Of a stretch of DNA of 64,000 nt, positions 62,426-64,000 are shown piece after piece. Numbering within the stretch: the first letter of the stretch is position 1; each line of letters begins with the position of its first letter. Location of the stretch: contig NZ_LAYY01000001.1 in the NCBI RefSeq assembly GCF_000986785.1, positions 372,001 to 436,000 of the forward strand, given 5' to 3'. The notes under the pieces are model-generated. The model ran no database searches. It saw only the letters and a list, made by a program, of their open reading frames with translations, and was not told the origin of the DNA. This DNA comes from Mesobacillus campisalis. GTDB lineage: Bacteria; Bacillota; Bacilli; Bacillales; Cytobacillaceae. A program made the position numbers and the translations under genes.

Positions 62426-63559
62426 TTAATAAATAGATTTTAGAATGTGTGTGACATCTTCCTTTGTTAAAGCAACTGGATTATTATCCATCCGGCCCTT
62501 CGTAAAGGCATTGGCCGCAATCCTTTCAATGATTTCCTCATTGGCGTTGTAATCTCTGAGCTTGCTTGAGAAACCTGACAGCTGGTGGAAATGCCCGATC
62601 AGCTCATGGACCTCGCTGCAGCTGCTCACACCAAATGCTTGAAGCAACAGATCGTTTTCAATAATAGAGTCAAAATTGATTTCCATGACTTTAGCCAGCG
62701 TAATGCTTGCGGCAATCCCATGAACCATTCCAAGTTCCAGAGTCAGAGGATAGGAGATGGAATGGCATGCCGTTGTCCTTGTATTGCTAAAGGCCAGGCC
62801 TGCATATAAGCTTCCTAAAGCAATTTCTTTTCTTAAAGGAATGTTATCTGGCTGACTTAATGTCTTTTCAAAGTTGTTAACAATTTTTTTGATAGCTTCT
62901 AACGAATAAACTCTTGAAATTTCATTGGAGCTTTTTGACCAGTAAGCCTCGGTTGCATGACATAAGGCATCTAAAGCAGTTGAAGCCGTTAATCCTTGCG
63001 GTAATGAGGCAGTCAGTGTTGGGTCGATGATGGCTGTATGTGCATACAAATGTTCACTATCCACTGACATTTTCACTCCGCCGGCACGATCCCAAATCGT
63101 TGCCCAGCAAGTAACCTCGGAACCCGTACCAGAGGTTGTAGGGATGCCAATCCATGGTATGTATTTTTGATTTTCTTTATATAACTTTTGTTGAATCACA
63201 GTACGTAAAGTGGAGACAGAATCCAGTTTCATATCCTTTAAGGCAGCCAAGGATTTCGACAGGTCCATAACACTGCCGCCCCCAATTCCTACTATGCATT
63301 GATAATCATAGTTTTCAATTTGTTTATAGTAATAAAACAAGTCTTCCACATCAGGATTGGAAATGTTCACTTCTACCTGCTTAACATCAAAACCCCCAAG
63401 GAATTGATAAAGGCTTTGTCCGGCCTCGGATTCTAAAAAGTCACCCCCTCGATGTAAGAGGACAATATTTCCAGGTTGAGGATGGACGGTATTTAATACA
63501 TCCTCGATAACGTCTAAACGATCTATTTTAATTTTGACTGGATTGAAGTAGCTCCCCAT
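62426..63559 (-). CDS. Iron-containing alcohol dehydrogenase, probable (hydroxyethyl)phosphonate/phosphonoacetaldehyde oxidoreductase
   Basis: A 377-residue group III alcohol dehydrogenase: GIGGGSVMDLSKSLA (NAD binding), PTTSGTGSEVT, DALCHATEAYWSK and MVHGIAASITL with the metal Asp/His ligands. As the first gene of the phn operon it most likely interconverts phosphonoacetaldehyde and 2-hydroxyethylphosphonate, feeding 2-hydroxyethylphosphonate into PhnX. PhpC-type enzymes of this family do the reverse step in phosphinothricin synthesis. The ATG at 63559 is preferred, because AAAGGA precedes it and the ATG at 63577 lacks a site. Confidence 0.85.
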   Translation of the reverse strand: MGSYFNPVKIKIDRLDVIEDVLNTVHPQPGNIVLLHRGGDFLESEAGQSLYQFLGGFDVKQVEVNISNPDVEDLFYYYKQIENYDYQCIVGIGGGSVMDLSKSLAALKDMKLDSVSTLRTVIQQKLYKENQKYIPWIGIPTTSGTGSEVTCWATIWDRAGGVKMSVDSEHLYAHTAIIDPTLTASLPQGLTASTALDALCHATEAYWSKSSNEISRVYSLEAIKKIVNNFEKTLSQPDNIPLRKEIALGSLYAGLAFSNTRTTACHSISYPLTLELGMVHGIAASITLAKVMEINFDSIIENDLLLQAFGVSSCSEVHELIGHFHQLSGFSSKLRDYNANEEIIERIAANAFTKGRMDNNPVALTKEDVTHILKSIY

Positions 63560-63577
63560 TCTGTTAAGTCCTTTCAT

Positions 63578-63796
63578 GTTCGTTTTTTGTATTGCTTTGC
63601 TTTACAATGCAAGATTAATCCGTTTTTTGCTGTTTTACAATGGGTTTTACAGTTTCATTACACAATGTTTACAGTGTTTTCATAGAATTTATACAAAATT
63701 CACTTTACAAGTTGCTTTATTTTGCTTGGTTTTGCTTTTTTTCAATTTGTGATATGCTTTTTATACTAGAAATTTACAGGAATTGGAGAGATTTAT
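63578..63796. promoter_or_regulatory. Divergent phn promoter region with repeated TTTACA motifs
   Basis: At least five copies of a TTTACA(A) core occur at about 63600, 63633, 63647, 63668 and 63705, several as GTTTTACA or CTTTACAA, between the phn operon and the divergent deoR gene. Spaced direct repeats of this kind are typical DeoR-family operators. A match TTTTACAA also precedes the other DeoR operon near 54936. Promoter elements themselves cannot be fixed with certainty. Confidence 0.55.
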
Positions 63797-64000
63797 ATGA
63801 TGCTGCAGGAGCAAAGACATCAGATGATTGAATCCTTTTTAAAACAGCAAAAAGCTGTAAAAGCTTCTGAACTTGCTGCTTTATTGGATGTCTCGATTGA
63901 TACGGTACGAAGGGATTTAGAGGTTCTTGAGAAGAAAGGAATGGTCAAACGAGTTCACGGCGGGGCTGTTTTAATCCAAAATAAGGAAATTGTATTAAAC
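63797..64000 (+). CDS. DeoR-family regulator, cut by the window end
   Basis: Sixty-eight codons are visible: MMLQEQRHQMIESFLKQQ, VKASELAALLDVSIDTVRRD, and VKRVHGGAVL, the complete DeoR HTH and wing. GGAGAG lies 7 bases before the first of two tandem ATGs. The effector domain lies outside the window. Divergent from the phn operon, so it is its likely regulator, in place of or beside PhoP control. Confidence 0.88.
   Translation, partial: MMLQEQRHQMIESFLKQQKAVKASELAALLDVSIDTVRRDLEVLEKKGMVKRVHGGAVLIQNKEIVLN

Noticed and set aside
1-64000. CRISPR arrays, tRNA/rRNA genes, riboswitches, integrase or IS transposase genes
   Set aside because: Looked for on both strands; no regular repeat-spacer pattern, tRNA-like cloverleaf or transposase/integrase motif was found.

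Overview
The window looks like a chromosomal segment from a Bacillaceae bacterium of the Bacillus/Mesobacillus/Cytobacillus type. The signs are strong AAGGAGG-like ribosome binding sites, several TTG and GTG starts, Gram-positive lipoproteins, and Bacillus-style hut and phn gene sets. No tRNA, rRNA, CRISPR array, integrase or transposase gene was recognised.

Left end (1-13,000), all on the minus strand: a defence island. It holds a SIR2 + HerA pair, a PIN-domain/zinc-ribbon gene broken by two frameshifts, a nuclease-helicase (PD-(D/E)XK + DUF2075) with a MazG-like pyrophosphohydrolase, and a 1.9-kilo-residue DUF4011-helicase-endonuclease protein resembling the single-gene Hhe system. The SIR2/HerA/PIN part is visibly more AT-rich than the rest.

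13,000-24,400: an SRPBCC protein, an ArsR/ArsI pair for organoarsenicals, and a secreted SH3-amidase. These are followed by the most unusual locus, a five-gene minus-strand cassette (17,594-21,295). It encodes a Ycf46-like AAA+ ATPase, a DUF1257/Ycf35-like protein, a DUF2997 protein, a membrane helix-hairpin-helix protein and a radical-SAM activase-like protein. It is flanked by 329-bp direct repeats derived from a small gene of an adjacent phage-type replication module (DnaD-like and DnaB-like). One repeat copy abuts a truncated plus-strand gene, which suggests the cassette was acquired or rearranged by recombination.

24,600-38,600: mixed accessory genes (isochorismatase-like hydrolase, DMT exporter with divergent LysR, MDR dehydrogenase with divergent TetR, LysM/beta-propeller protein, secreted acetamidase and amidase). 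Several gene remnants lie here (SDR, DinB with an internal TAG, an unidentified fragment), together with REP-like inverted repeats.

38,700-48,200: a histidine-utilisation operon (hutU-hutI-M20 peptidase-NhaC/YuiF-like transporter-hutH). It is read from a near-perfect sigma-54 promoter and is divergent from a RocR-like enhancer-binding activator. A 16-bp palindrome and a cre-like site sit between them. hutG and hutP are absent from the window.

48,400-64,000: two linked phosphorus-acquisition operons. The first is a seven-gene ABC importer / alkaline-phosphatase-superfamily hydrolase / DeoR / PHP-phosphoesterase operon. The second is a 2-aminoethylphosphonate operon (iron alcohol dehydrogenase-phnD-phnC-phnE-phnE-phnW-phnX) ending in an internally deleted alkaline phosphatase, with a divergent DeoR regulator that runs off the window. 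Both promoter regions carry TTTTACAA motifs.
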